From an uncultured Pelagibacteraceae bacterium (GTDB taxonomy: Bacteria; Pseudomonadota; Alphaproteobacteria; Pelagibacterales; Pelagibacteraceae), in assembly GCA_902571425.1 (NCBI GenBank), contig CACGBZ010000003.1, positions 77,091 to 130,165 on the forward strand: 53,075 bases of DNA, in the 5' to 3' direction. Each line of letters opens with the position of its first letter. Position 1 is the stretch's first letter. The notes below the pieces were generated by a model. It had not been told where the DNA came from. It did not search any database and saw only the letters and a program-made list of their open reading frames with translations. Position numbers and translations under genes: made by a program. This document shows, piece by piece, positions 43,506 to 51,751 of this stretch.

Positions 43506-43920
43506 ATCTTTCATTATAAAGTTTTTCAAAATCAACTTTTTTATCAAATTTTATCTCTGGAAAACCTGAGTTGTGTAGAAGGTTCAAAAATATTCTTTCT
43601 AATTCAGGGTAAATTTCAGTCTGCACATCACATAAAATAATTTTTTCTAATTCTTTTTTTTCTTTGATTTTTTCATCTGTTTTTATAATGGTTGCGAATT
43701 TAATTTCGAAATGAGATTTTTTATCGCTAATTTCCTTATCCTCAAACTTTAAAGTTGTATTTATTTCAATTAATTTATTTTTTAGTGCTTGGGATTTTAT
43801 ATCAATATTAAACTGATATTTTTGAATATTATTTTTTACAAATATGTAAGTTTCTATATCTCTTGTTTCACTAGATAAATCTTTTACATATTTTGTCATG
43901 ATTTTATATTTTTTTGTCAT
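43498..43920 (-). CDS. secB: Protein-export chaperone SecB
   Basis: A 140-residue tetrameric export chaperone from the ATG at 43920. The text KYVKDLSSETRDIETYIFVKN is typical of alphaproteobacterial SecB, and FLNLLHNSGFPEIKF near the end matches the conserved GFPPLLL region in degenerate form. ATGs at 43926 and 43899 are alternatives; the chosen one gives the family's usual TKKYK opening and overlaps fxsA by 17 bp. dnaQ/secB convergence is conserved in the class. Confidence 0.9.
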   Translation of the reverse strand: MTKKYKIMTKYVKDLSSETRDIETYIFVKNNIQKYQFNIDIKSQALKNKLIEINTTLKFEDKEISDKKSHFEIKFATIIKTDEKIKEKKELEKIILCDVQTEIYPELERIFLNLLHNSGFPEIKFDKKVDFEKLYNERFN

Positions 43921-44329
43921 TGTCATCTTCTATATCTTCAAATTCTCCATCAATAAAATTATTTTTTTCTTGTTTTTTATGAGGAAATTTTTTTAGAAAT
44001 CTATTAAAAATAAATTTTCTGCTTAATGGAAAAATAAGCAAAAAACCTACTATATCGGTTACAAATCCTGGGATGATTAATAACAATGCGGCAAAGGCAA
44101 TAGCTGCTCCAGATATAACTTCGTAAGCAGGAGTTTCATTTTTGCTCAATTGAGTAAAACCAGACCTCAGAGTATTTAGGCCCTCATATTTAGCATAATA
44201 GATACCAATTATTGCAGTAGTAAAAATTAGTAAAATTGTCGATAGTGCACCTATTTCAGATCCAATCTTAATCAAAAGGTAAATTTCAATAACTGGAACC
44301 AATAATATTGCTAAAAAAAATGAGTTCAT
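43904..44329 (-). CDS. fxsA: FxsA family membrane protein
   Basis: A 141-residue protein with several membrane segments in its first ~100 residues (LAILLVPVIEIYLLIKIG opens it) and a charged cytoplasmic tail. LLLIIPGFVTDIVGFLLIFP is the FxsA signature. E. coli FxsA eases exclusion of phage T7 by F plasmids, but the physiological role is unknown. The secB-fxsA-timA neighbourhood is typical for alphaproteobacteria. Confidence 0.9.
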   Translation of the reverse strand: MNSFFLAILLVPVIEIYLLIKIGSEIGALSTILLIFTTAIIGIYYAKYEGLNTLRSGFTQLSKNETPAYEVISGAAIAFAALLLIIPGFVTDIVGFLLIFPLSRKFIFNRFLKKFPHKKQEKNNFIDGEFEDIEDDNDKKI

Positions 44330-44389
44330 TTGTCCTTAATCTAAATTGCTGGTTGAAATTAATCAACATAGTAATTACTATCTTTAATA

Positions 44390-44986
44390 ATGAGTTATAG
44401 TTTTGAATACGTCGACATAATTTTGTTAGCAATGATTGCTGGCTTTATTTTTTTGAGGCTAAGAGGAATTCTTGGTAAAAGAACTGGTTTCGAGGGAAAA
44501 TCACCAGCTCAATTTAAAGAGGTTTTAAAAAATATAAAGGTAGATCAAGCGGCCAAACAAAAAGAAAAGTTTGATGATGAAGCCCAAAAAGAGTTTTTAA
44601 AAGGTGCGAAAATTGCTTATGAAACAATTATTACTGATTTCAGTGATAATGATAATAAGATCACAAATGCAAAACCTCTGTTAAATAAAGATATATATAA
44701 TCAATTTGATGATGCGTTGAAAGAAAGAGCAAAAAGGGGTCATTTTGCAGAAATAACATTTATTGGAGTTAATAAAGCTGAGATTAAGGAGCATAAAAAA
44801 ATTGGAAATATTTTAAACGTAACAGTGGATTTTATAGCAGAGGTGATAACTTGTATAAGAGATAAAGATAAAAAAATTGTTTCTGGAGATCCAGAAAAAA
44901 TTAAAAAAATTTATGATACTTGGATTTTTTCAAGAGATACAACTTCAGCAAATCCAAATTGGCAGCTCGTTAATATATTAACATAA
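44390..44986 (+). CDS. Tim44-like (TimA) domain protein
   Basis: A 198-residue protein with one N-terminal membrane anchor (about residues 8-25, VDIILLAMIAGFIFLRLRG) and a C-terminal Tim44/TimA domain (about 60-198) ending in the conserved DTWIFSRDTTSANPNWQLV. Bacterial TimA relates to the mitochondrial import component Tim44; in alphaproteobacteria it is an inner-membrane protein of uncertain function. Divergent from fxsA across 60 bp. The smr gene starts at the next base after its stop. Confidence 0.9.
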   Translation: MSYSFEYVDIILLAMIAGFIFLRLRGILGKRTGFEGKSPAQFKEVLKNIKVDQAAKQKEKFDDEAQKEFLKGAKIAYETIITDFSDNDNKITNAKPLLNKDIYNQFDDALKERAKRGHFAEITFIGVNKAEIKEHKKIGNILNVTVDFIAEVITCIRDKDKKIVSGDPEKIKKIYDTWIFSRDTTSANPNWQLVNILT

Positions 44987-45415
44987 TTGAACGATAATAT
45001 TTCAAATAAAGATAAAAAAGATTGGGATAAATTCATAAATAGAAATGAAAAATTACCAGATAAAGATTTTAGGAATATAGAAAAAAAAAATAAAAAAACT
45101 AGATCAATAGATCTACATGGATTTACTTTAGATGAAGCTAATAAAACTATAGAAAATTTTATAAATAAAGCCTTTTCAGAAAACATTAATAAATTAATTA
45201 TCGTTACAGGAAAAGGACTCCACTCGGAAAATGAAAAAGACCCCTATGTATCAAAAGATCTTGGTATTTTAAAATATTCTGTACCAGAGTTTATTTCAAA
45301 TAATGCAAGTTTAATGAGTATGATAAATGAAATAACAGATGCAAAAATTGAGGATGGAGGCGCGGGAGCTTTTTATATTTATCTGAAAAAAAACTTACAA
45401 AATAAATTTCGATAA
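44987..45415 (+). CDS. Smr/MutS2-domain protein
   Basis: A 142-residue protein with a C-terminal Smr nuclease-type domain (about residues 38-135). [18 protein letters not shown] carries the HGxT-like motif, [10 protein letters not shown] is the TGxG motif, and [10 protein letters not shown] closes the domain. Smr proteins nick DNA or RNA; E. coli SmrB rescues collided ribosomes. The start is TTG immediately after the timA stop; no ATG fits. The 3' end overlaps hslU by 21 bp. Confidence 0.85.
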   Translation: MNDNISNKDKKDWDKFINRNEKLPDKDFRNIEKKNKKTRSIDLHGFTLDEANKTIENFINKAFSENINKLIIVTGKGLHSENEKDPYVSKDLGILKYSVPEFISNNASLMSMINEITDAKIEDGGAGAFYIYLKKNLQNKFR

Positions 45416-46768
45416 GTCTGTATCTTTTACCAAAGTATCTAAATTTTTATTAATGTATTGTTTGTTAATGATAATTTTTTCACCTGCTCGGTCTGTTGCT
45501 GTAAAACTAATTTCATCCAATATTTTCTCAATTATAGTATGTAGTCTTCTAGCTCCAATATTTTCAACACTGGTATTCACTTCCGAAGCAATATTTGCAA
45601 TAGCATCTATACCATCATCAGAAAATTCTAGATCAACATTTTCAGTTTTTAAAAGAGCCACATATTGTTTTATTAAGCTGAAATCAGGCTCTCTTAAAAT
45701 TCTTTTAAAATCTTCACTAGTTAAAGCTTCTAGCTCGACTCTAATAGGCAATCTTCCTTGTAATTCAGGAAGCAAATCAGATGGTTTTGCCAGCTGGAAT
45801 GCACCAGATGCTATAAATAAAATATGATCAGTTTTTATTGGACCATGCTTAGTGTTAACAGTTGTTCCTTCAATTAAAGGCAATAGATCTCTTTGAACAC
45901 CTTCTCTTGATACATCTCCTCCAACCCTATCTGTTCTAGCTGAAATTTTATCAATTTCATCTAAGAACACTATTCCATTATTTTCAGTTGAAAGTTTCGC
46001 CGCTTTTATAATTTTATCTTGTTCAATTAATTTATCTGATTCATCATTAATTAAAATTTCATGAGATTCTTTAACAGTCATTTTTTTCTTTTTTTCTTTG
46101 TTACCCATAGATTTACCGATCATTTCTCCAATATTGATCATTCCAACATTGGCTCCAGGCATCCCAGGGATTTCAAAAGAAGCACCACCAGAACCAGTGT
46201 CACTCACAGCTATTTCTATTTCATTGTCATCCAAATCACCGTTTCTTAATCTTTTTCTAAAACTTTCTCTCGTTGCTAAACTTGCTTTTTTACCTACTAA
46301 AGCATCTAAAACTTTTTCCTCAGCTGCTTTTTGAGCTTGTGCAAAAACTTCTTTTCGTTTTTTTACTTTCTCCATTGAAATTGCAATCTCAATTAAGTCC
46401 CTTACAATTTGCTCAACGTCTCTTCCTACATAACCAACTTCAGTAAATCTTGTTGCTTCGACTTTAACAAAAGGTGCTTCAGCTAATTTTGATAATCTCC
46501 TTGAAATTTCTGTTTTACCAACTCCTGTTGGCCCAATCATTAAAATATTTTTTGGTAAAACTTCATTTTTCATTTCACCCTTAAGAGCTTGTCTTCTCCA
46601 TCTATTTCTTAATGCAACAGCAACAGCTCTCTTAGCTTTGTTTTGTCCAACAACAAATCTATCTAATTCTGAAACTATTTCTCTTGGAGATAGAGAACTT
46701 ACTAAAGAAGCTCCTTCTTTTTCGCTTTTATCCTTTGGGTGCAGTTGTGTTACGTTTGATTTATCCAT
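45395..46768 (-). CDS. hslU: HslU ATPase subunit of the HslUV protease
   Basis: A 457-residue AAA+ unfoldase. Family signatures: [20 protein letters not shown], Walker [41 protein letters not shown], the intermediate domain (about 110-235), Walker [14 protein letters not shown], and the C-terminal segment ending LSKFIL that inserts into HslV. It unfolds substrates for HslV. hslV-hslU are adjacent with no gap. hslV has an RpoH-like promoter. Confidence 0.98.
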   Translation of the reverse strand: MDKSNVTQLHPKDKSEKEGASLVSSLSPREIVSELDRFVVGQNKAKRAVAVALRNRWRRQALKGEMKNEVLPKNILMIGPTGVGKTEISRRLSKLAEAPFVKVEATRFTEVGYVGRDVEQIVRDLIEIAISMEKVKKRKEVFAQAQKAAEEKVLDALVGKKASLATRESFRKRLRNGDLDDNEIEIAVSDTGSGGASFEIPGMPGANVGMINIGEMIGKSMGNKEKKKKMTVKESHEILINDESDKLIEQDKIIKAAKLSTENNGIVFLDEIDKISARTDRVGGDVSREGVQRDLLPLIEGTTVNTKHGPIKTDHILFIASGAFQLAKPSDLLPELQGRLPIRVELEALTSEDFKRILREPDFSLIKQYVALLKTENVDLEFSDDGIDAIANIASEVNTSVENIGARRLHTIIEKILDEISFTATDRAGEKIIINKQYINKNLDTLVKDTDLSKFIL

Positions 46769-47284
46769 TTAAATTTTTTCTATTTTTACATTATCGTTGG
46801 TGAATACACATATATCAGCTGCTACTTTGATGGCTTTTTTTGCAACTTCTTCAGCAGACATATTACCTTCCATAAGTACTTTCCCAGCTGCTAAAGCATA
46901 ATTACCTCCTGAACCAATTCCAATTACATCTCCTTCAGGCTCTAAAACATCTCCAGTTCCTGAAATAATATAGCTATTATTTTTATCTCCAACAGCCATT
47001 AATGCTTCTAACCTTCTTAAATATTTATCTGTTCGCCAATCTTTTGCTAATTCGACAGCTGCTCTTGATAAGTTACCCGCATGTTTTTCCAATTTTCCTT
47101 CTAATCTTTCAAATAAAGTTAGTGCATCAGCAGTTGATCCTGCAAATCCAGCAACCACATCTCTTTTTTCAATTTTTCTGACTTTTGAAGCGGTGCTTTT
47201 AACAACAGTATTTCCCATGCTGACTTGTCCATCACCAGCAACCACTACTTCGTTATTTTTTCTAACTAGTACAATTGTTGTCAT
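46769..47284 (-). CDS. hslV: HslV proteolytic subunit of the HslUV protease
   Basis: A 171-residue threonine protease of the proteasome-beta fold. The N-terminus [10 protein letters not shown] places the catalytic threonine directly after Met1, which fixes the start codon. [20 protein letters not shown] and [17 protein letters not shown] are conserved. It degrades misfolded and regulatory proteins with HslU. The start codon lies 7 bp after an RpoH-like -10 box. Confidence 0.98.
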   Translation of the reverse strand: MTTIVLVRKNNEVVVAGDGQVSMGNTVVKSTASKVRKIEKRDVVAGFAGSTADALTLFERLEGKLEKHAGNLSRAAVELAKDWRTDKYLRRLEALMAVGDKNNSYIISGTGDVLEPEGDVIGIGSGGNYALAAGKVLMEGNMSAEEVAKKAIKVAADICVFTNDNVKIEKI

Positions 47285-47291
47285 ACCTAAT

Positions 47292-47319
47292 AAATGGTAA
47301 CTTTTTTTGATACTTCAAG
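47292..47319 (-). promoter_or_regulatory. RpoH (sigma-32)-like promoter of hslVU
   Basis: On the minus strand, CTTGAAG (47313-47319) and TACCATTT (47292-47299) with a 13-bp spacer match sigma-32 elements. The -10 ends 7 bp before the fixed hslV start, so the transcript would begin at or next to the ATG. Confidence 0.6.
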
Positions 47320-47373
47320 AGTACAGACTGATATTGATCTAGTAAGATTATGTATGTATACCATTAAAAATAT

Positions 47374-47964
47374 ATGGCTAGAAAAGGAAAAGTATCTCGA
47401 AAAACAAAAGAAACCAGCATCAATGTTGAAGTAAACATTGATGGCAAAGGTAAATACCAAATTGACACTGGTATAGGTTTTTTAGATCACATGCTTGAGC
47501 AACTATCTAAACATTCTTTAATTGACTTAAAAGTTAAAGCGAAAGGGGATACTCACATTGATCTTCACCACACAACAGAAGATACAGGTATTGCAATAGG
47601 TGAGGCTTTAAAAAAAGCAGCTAAAAAATTTGTTGGAATAAAAAGATATGCTCACACAGTTATTCCAATGGATGAAACATTAACGAGGGTTGCTATAGAT
47701 GTTTCAAACAGACCTTATTTAATTTGGAAAGTAAAATTAAAAGTTGAGAAACTTGGAGAAATGGACACAGAATTATTTAAAGAATGGTTCCAAGCATTTT
47801 CTCAATCTGCTGGTATTACAATGCATGTTGAAAATATTTATGGGGACAATAGTCACCACATAATTGAATCTTGTTACAAAGCTTTAGCAAGATCATTAAG
47901 AGCCGCACTAGAGATGGATCCAAGAAACAAAAAGAGCATTCCATCCACTAAAGGCTCATTATAA
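47374..47964 (+). CDS. hisB: Imidazoleglycerol-phosphate dehydratase
   Basis: A 196-residue monofunctional HisB (step 6 of histidine synthesis). Manganese-binding motifs: [35 protein letters not shown] and the C-terminal [18 protein letters not shown]. There is no fused phosphatase domain, as usual in alphaproteobacteria. It opens hisB-hisH-hisA-hisF-hisE-hinT, divergent from hslV across 89 bp. Confidence 0.98.
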   Translation: MARKGKVSRKTKETSINVEVNIDGKGKYQIDTGIGFLDHMLEQLSKHSLIDLKVKAKGDTHIDLHHTTEDTGIAIGEALKKAAKKFVGIKRYAHTVIPMDETLTRVAIDVSNRPYLIWKVKLKVEKLGEMDTELFKEWFQAFSQSAGITMHVENIYGDNSHHIIESCYKALARSLRAALEMDPRNKKSIPSTKGSL

Positions 47965-47969
47965 GTTTA

Positions 47970-48596
47970 ATGAACGTCACAATTGTTGATTATAATTCGG
48001 GCAATATAAGCTCGGTAATAAACTCCTTTAAGGAGGTTGCTAAAGATAAAGTAAATATCGAAGTAACATCAGATTTAAGTAAGATTAAATCATCAGATAA
48101 AGTTGTTTTGCCAGGACAAGGTTCGTTTAAAAGTTGTGTTGATGCGCTTAACAAGATTAATGGTTTAGTTGATACACTGAGTGAATTTGCAATAAATAAC
48201 AAAAAACCACTTCTTGGAATTTGTGTAGGACTACAAATGTTTGCAGATGTTGGTTTTGAAGAAATAGAAACCAAGGGTCTTGGTTGGATATCAGGAAAAG
48301 TATCAAAAATAGATAATCAAAATGGAAAATATAAACTTCCTCATATTGGTTGGAATGAAATTAATATAACGAAAGACAGTAAGATTTTTAAAGATATTGA
48401 AAATAAATCTCACATGTATTTTGTTCACAGTTATGAATTTATTCCAGAGGATAAAAATGTGGTTTCAGCAACAACAGATTATTCATCTAATATTGTTTGT
48501 TCTGTTGAAAAGGAAAATATTTTCGGAACTCAATTCCATCCTGAGAAGAGCGATAAAATTGGACTTAAAATAATTGATAATTTTATAAATTTGTAA
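47970..48596 (+). CDS. hisH: Imidazole glycerol phosphate synthase glutaminase subunit
   Basis: A 208-residue class I glutamine amidotransferase. The triad is Cys85 (LLGICVGLQMF), His190 and Glu192 (FGTQFHPEKS). It supplies ammonia to HisF, encoded two genes later. Its stop directly precedes the hisA start. Confidence 0.97.
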   Translation: MNVTIVDYNSGNISSVINSFKEVAKDKVNIEVTSDLSKIKSSDKVVLPGQGSFKSCVDALNKINGLVDTLSEFAINNKKPLLGICVGLQMFADVGFEEIETKGLGWISGKVSKIDNQNGKYKLPHIGWNEINITKDSKIFKDIENKSHMYFVHSYEFIPEDKNVVSATTDYSSNIVCSVEKENIFGTQFHPEKSDKIGLKIIDNFINL

Positions 48597-49322
48597 ATGA
48601 AAATATTCCCAGCCATTGATATTAAAGATAAAAAGTGTGTGAGGTTAGTTAAAGGAGACTTTGATAACAAAACTGAATATGAATTGACTCCAGTTGAACA
48701 AGCCGGAAAATACAAGGATCATGGTTTTAAAAACTTACATATAGTTGATTTAGACGGAGCTTTAACAGGTGAAACAGTTAATTTGGATATAATTCAAGAA
48801 ATAGTAAAAAAATTTGATCTTAAAATTGAAATTGGTGGAGGTATTAGAAATTTTGAAAGTATTCAGAAATATACAGATGCTGGTGTAGAGAAAGTTATTT
48901 TAGGAAGTGCTGCTATAAAAGATAAAAATTTTTTAAAAGAAGCATGTGAAAAATTTCCAAATCAAATTGCCTTAGGTTTAGATGCAAAAGATGGATATTT
49001 ATCTATCTCTGGTTGGAAAGAAAATTCAGATCAATTAACTTTAGATTATCTAAGAGAGGTAAATGATTATGGCGCAAGTAGATTGATTTATACTGATATA
49101 AATAGAGATGGGATGAAGCAAAGTCCTAATTTTGAAGAGACAGCAAAGATTGCTAATAAATCGAATTGTCCAGTAATTATATCTGGTGGAGTCTCATCAA
49201 TTGACGATATTAAAAAAGCTAAAGAGTTAAATAACATTAATATCGAGGGTATAATAGTTGGAAAAGCTATTTATGATGGTGATATCAAATTGGATGAATT
49301 AGTTAAGGAATTAGATGCTTAA
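48597..49322 (+). CDS. hisA: ProFAR isomerase HisA
   Basis: A 241-residue TIM barrel. The catalytic Asp lies in [35 protein letters not shown] and GGVSSIDDI are the phosphate-binding loops, and YTDINRDGM carries the second catalytic Asp. It isomerises the aminoaldose ProFAR to the ketose form. It overlaps hisF by 8 bp. Confidence 0.97.
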   Translation: MKIFPAIDIKDKKCVRLVKGDFDNKTEYELTPVEQAGKYKDHGFKNLHIVDLDGALTGETVNLDIIQEIVKKFDLKIEIGGGIRNFESIQKYTDAGVEKVILGSAAIKDKNFLKEACEKFPNQIALGLDAKDGYLSISGWKENSDQLTLDYLREVNDYGASRLIYTDINRDGMKQSPNFEETAKIANKSNCPVIISGGVSSIDDIKKAKELNNINIEGIIVGKAIYDGDIKLDELVKELDA

Positions 49323-50070
49323 AAATAGAATAATACCTTGTTTAGACGTTAAAAATGGACGTGTAGTAAAAGGAATTAACTTTGTTGATCTGCAGGATGC
49401 AGGAGATCCCGTCGAACAAGCTAAAATTTATTCAGATGGTGGAGCAGATGAAATTTGCTTTTTAGATATTACTGCATCAAATGAAAATAGAGATACTATT
49501 TACAACGTAGTAGAGAAAACCTCGAAGAAGTGCTTTGTTCCTCTGACAGTTGGAGGCGGTGTTAGAAGTGTTGAGGATATCAATAAACTACTGAACTGTG
49601 GTGCAGACAAAGTATCAATCAATACTGCTGCAGTTCAAAATCCAGAAGTAGTCGTAGAAAGTTCAAAAAAATTTGGTTCACAATGTATTGTCGTAGCGAT
49701 AGATGCAAAAAAAAATGGAGATAAATGGGAAATTTTCACTCATGGTGGAAGAAACAATACAGGAACTGACGCAATAGAATTTGCTAAAAAAATGGAAAAT
49801 AGCGGGGCAGGAGAGCTACTTGTTACTTCTATGGATCGAGATGGTACTCAAGTTGGTTATGATATTGATCTTATGTCTAAGATATCTTCCATAGTAAATA
49901 TTCCGGTTATTGCTTCAGGTGGAGTTGGAAATCTAGATCATTTAGTAGATGGAATTAAGTTAGGAAATGCAAGCGCTGTATTAGCTGCATCAATATTTCA
50001 CTATGGCAAACATTCTGTAAAAGAAGCTAAGGAGTATTTGGATTCAAAAGGAATACCTGTTAGAATTTAG
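49315..50070 (+). CDS. hisF: Imidazole glycerol phosphate synthase cyclase subunit
   Basis: A 251-residue TIM barrel paralogous to His[20 protein letters not shown] holds the first catalytic Asp, [12 protein letters not shown] and [11 protein letters not shown] are phosphate loops, and [13 protein letters not shown] has the second Asp. With HisH it forms IGP and AICAR. One base separates it from hisE. Confidence 0.98.
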   Translation: MLKNRIIPCLDVKNGRVVKGINFVDLQDAGDPVEQAKIYSDGGADEICFLDITASNENRDTIYNVVEKTSKKCFVPLTVGGGVRSVEDINKLLNCGADKVSINTAAVQNPEVVVESSKKFGSQCIVVAIDAKKNGDKWEIFTHGGRNNTGTDAIEFAKKMENSGAGELLVTSMDRDGTQVGYDIDLMSKISSIVNIPVIASGGVGNLDHLVDGIKLGNASAVLAASIFHYGKHSVKEAKEYLDSKGIPVRI

Positions 50071-50071
50071 T

Positions 50072-50344
50072 ATGCTTTATACATTAGAAAACTTAGTCAA
50101 ACTTGCACGAGAGAGAAAATCTTCGCCTGTTGAAGGATCGTACACTAATAAGCTGCTTACAGATAAATTATTAAGTAAATCAAAAGTTTTAGAAGAGGTT
50201 GATGAATTAATTGAAGCTGTAGAGAAAAATTCTAATAAAATTCATGAAGCTGCAGACGTATTTTACCATTTGCTAATGTATTTAGAGGCTAATGATGTAA
50301 AAATTGAAGAAGTAATGTCAGAACTAGAAAAAAGAAAAAAATGA
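50072..50344 (+). CDS. hisE: Phosphoribosyl-ATP pyrophosphatase
   Basis: A 90-residue MazG-like enzyme for step 2 of histidine synthesis. KVLEEVDELIEAVEKN and HEAADVFYHLLMYLE contain the ExxE/ExxD metal-binding acids; SPVEGSYTNKLL is typical near the N-terminus. It overlaps hinT by 4 bp (ATGA). Separate hisE as here is normal in alphaproteobacteria. Confidence 0.95.
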   Translation: MLYTLENLVKLARERKSSPVEGSYTNKLLTDKLLSKSKVLEEVDELIEAVEKNSNKIHEAADVFYHLLMYLEANDVKIEEVMSELEKRKK

Positions 50345-50706
50345 GTTATGACGATAATAACATTTTTGCAAAAATTTTACGTGGAGAAATCCCTTGTAAT
50401 AAAATTTATGAGGACGATTTTGTTTTATCATTTCATGACATTAATCCTCAAAAAAAAATTCATGCACTAGTAATTCCTAAAGGAAAATATGTTGATCTAG
50501 ATGATTTTAGTTTAAATGCATCACCAAATGAGATCGTTGGATTATTAAAAGGTATTAATATAGTTGCTAAAAAGCTTGGTATTTCAACAGAAGTAGGCAA
50601 AGGCTATAGAGCTTTAGCAAACATTAGCGATCACGGTGGTCAAGAAGTGCCTCATTTACATTTTCATTTATTTGGAGGAGAACGAGTTGGGAAAATGGTG
50701 GAGTGA
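50341..50706 (+). CDS. hinT: HIT family protein HinT
   Basis: A 121-residue purine nucleoside phosphoramidase-like protein. The histidine triad is His105-Leu-His107-Phe-His109 in VPHLHFHLFGG. FAKILRGEIPCNKIYEDD and VLSFHDINPQ are conserved. It follows hisE with an ATGA overlap, a frequent alphaproteobacterial arrangement. Its TGA overlaps a GTG (GTGA) that looks like the start of the next, interrupted gene. Confidence 0.96.
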   Translation: MSYDDNNIFAKILRGEIPCNKIYEDDFVLSFHDINPQKKIHALVIPKGKYVDLDDFSLNASPNEIVGLLKGINIVAKKLGISTEVGKGYRALANISDHGGQEVPHLHFHLFGGERVGKMVE

Positions 50707-51206
50707 CAGAATAAGTTAAAAGAAATTACTTAGAAATTAATTCACTTCAAGATCTAATCGAAGGAAACAGACCATCTGAAGATTATTCCTTAAGTTTAAT
50801 TAATCCAATTAATTTTCAACTAAATAAATTTTTTTATAAAAATATTGGTAAAAAACACAAGTGGGTAGATAGACTTATTTGGTCAGAAGAAAAATGGATT
50901 AATTATGTTTCTTCTAAAAATGTTAATTCATACGTTTTCAAATATAAAGGTGATTTAGTAGGATTTTTTGAATTAATTTTTCATCCGGAAAATAATGAGA
51001 CAGAAATTGCATATTTTGGAATTTTAGAAGAATATCAAAATAAAAAATTAGGATCCTTTTTATTGTCAGAAGCTATTAAAAAATCTTTTGTAAAAAATAC
51101 GAAACGAGTTTGGGTACATACTTGTTCTTTAGATCATAAAAATGCTTTAAGTAATTATATTTCAAGAGGCATGAAAATATTTAAAACTGAAATATTAAAT
51201 ATTTAA
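50703..51206 (+). pseudogene. GNAT family acetyltransferase gene interrupted by an in-frame stop at codon 4
   Basis: A GTG at 50703 overlaps the hinT TGA as GTGA, the classical coupled start. The frame then reads GTG ACA GAA TAA, with the stop at 50712-50714. After it 163 codons stay open to TAA at 51204. The open part looks fully functional: NYLEINSLQDLIEGNRPSED, FQLNKFFYKNIGKKHKWVDR, and the acetyl-CoA fold AYFGILEEYQNKKLGSFLLS followed by VWVHTCSLDHKNALSNYISR. No ATG, GTG or TTG usable as an N-terminal start lies after the stop. One base change (AAA to TAA) or a sequence error would explain this. The 3' end shares TTAA with lolA. Confidence 0.72.
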
Positions 51207-51751
51207 TTTTGAGCAGGTATATTAAATAAATTTTTAGACAGTACCCTATTTTTTCTAATAGATGAAAGGAAGGTAATATTAAAATTTTGATACATGTCTG
51301 TATTTTGCCAACCAATTAAATCATACGTTTGTTTGTCAAAAAATATATTTATTTCGTTATTATTTTCTAAAATTGTAAAATTAATAATGTTATTATCGAT
51401 TTTTCTTTCTTTTAAGGATTTAATTTTTTTGATTAGAATATTTTTATCCAAAATAACATTTAAGGGAGTTTTTTCTAAAGGATACCGATAATAGCTAGAA
51501 ATAGTTTTAACAACTAAAGATTTACCATTCGAAACTAAAATTTTGTTGTTGCTTCTCGCATATTCACAAAATATTTTTTTTGGATATTCTATCGTACAAT
51601 TACCATTCTCTATTTTACCATTAACATTTTGTTCAAATTTAAAATCTAAATTTTTTGTATTCTTTAGGTTTTGAATAATTTTCTCTTTTATTTCTGCTTT
51701 TGAATTAAATGTTAAAACAAAGAAGATTATAATTAAATACAATTTTAACAT
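51203..51751 (-). CDS. lolA: Outer-membrane lipoprotein carrier protein LolA
   Basis: A 182-residue periplasmic chaperone that ferries lipoproteins to the outer membrane. Signal peptide [64 protein letters not shown]-like strands and the final IRKNRVLSKNLFNI fit the alphaproteobacterial LolA family. ATG at 51751 forms TGATG with the ftsK stop; an in-frame GTG one codon earlier is possible. ftsK-lolA order is conserved. The window also encodes likely clients (the BON, DUF3576 and LptE lipoproteins). Confidence 0.9.
   Translation of the reverse strand: MLKLYLIIIFFVLTFNSKAEIKEKIIQNLKNTKNLDFKFEQNVNGKIENGNCTIEYPKKIFCEYARSNNKILVSNGKSLVVKTISSYYRYPLEKTPLNVILDKNILIKKIKSLKERKIDNNIINFTILENNNEINIFFDKQTYDLIGWQNTDMYQNFNITFLSSIRKNRVLSKNLFNIPAQN

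Noticed and set aside
45453..45827. 124-codon plus-strand ORF inside hslU
   Set aside because: Antisense shadow of the conserved hslU coding frame; no family resemblance.
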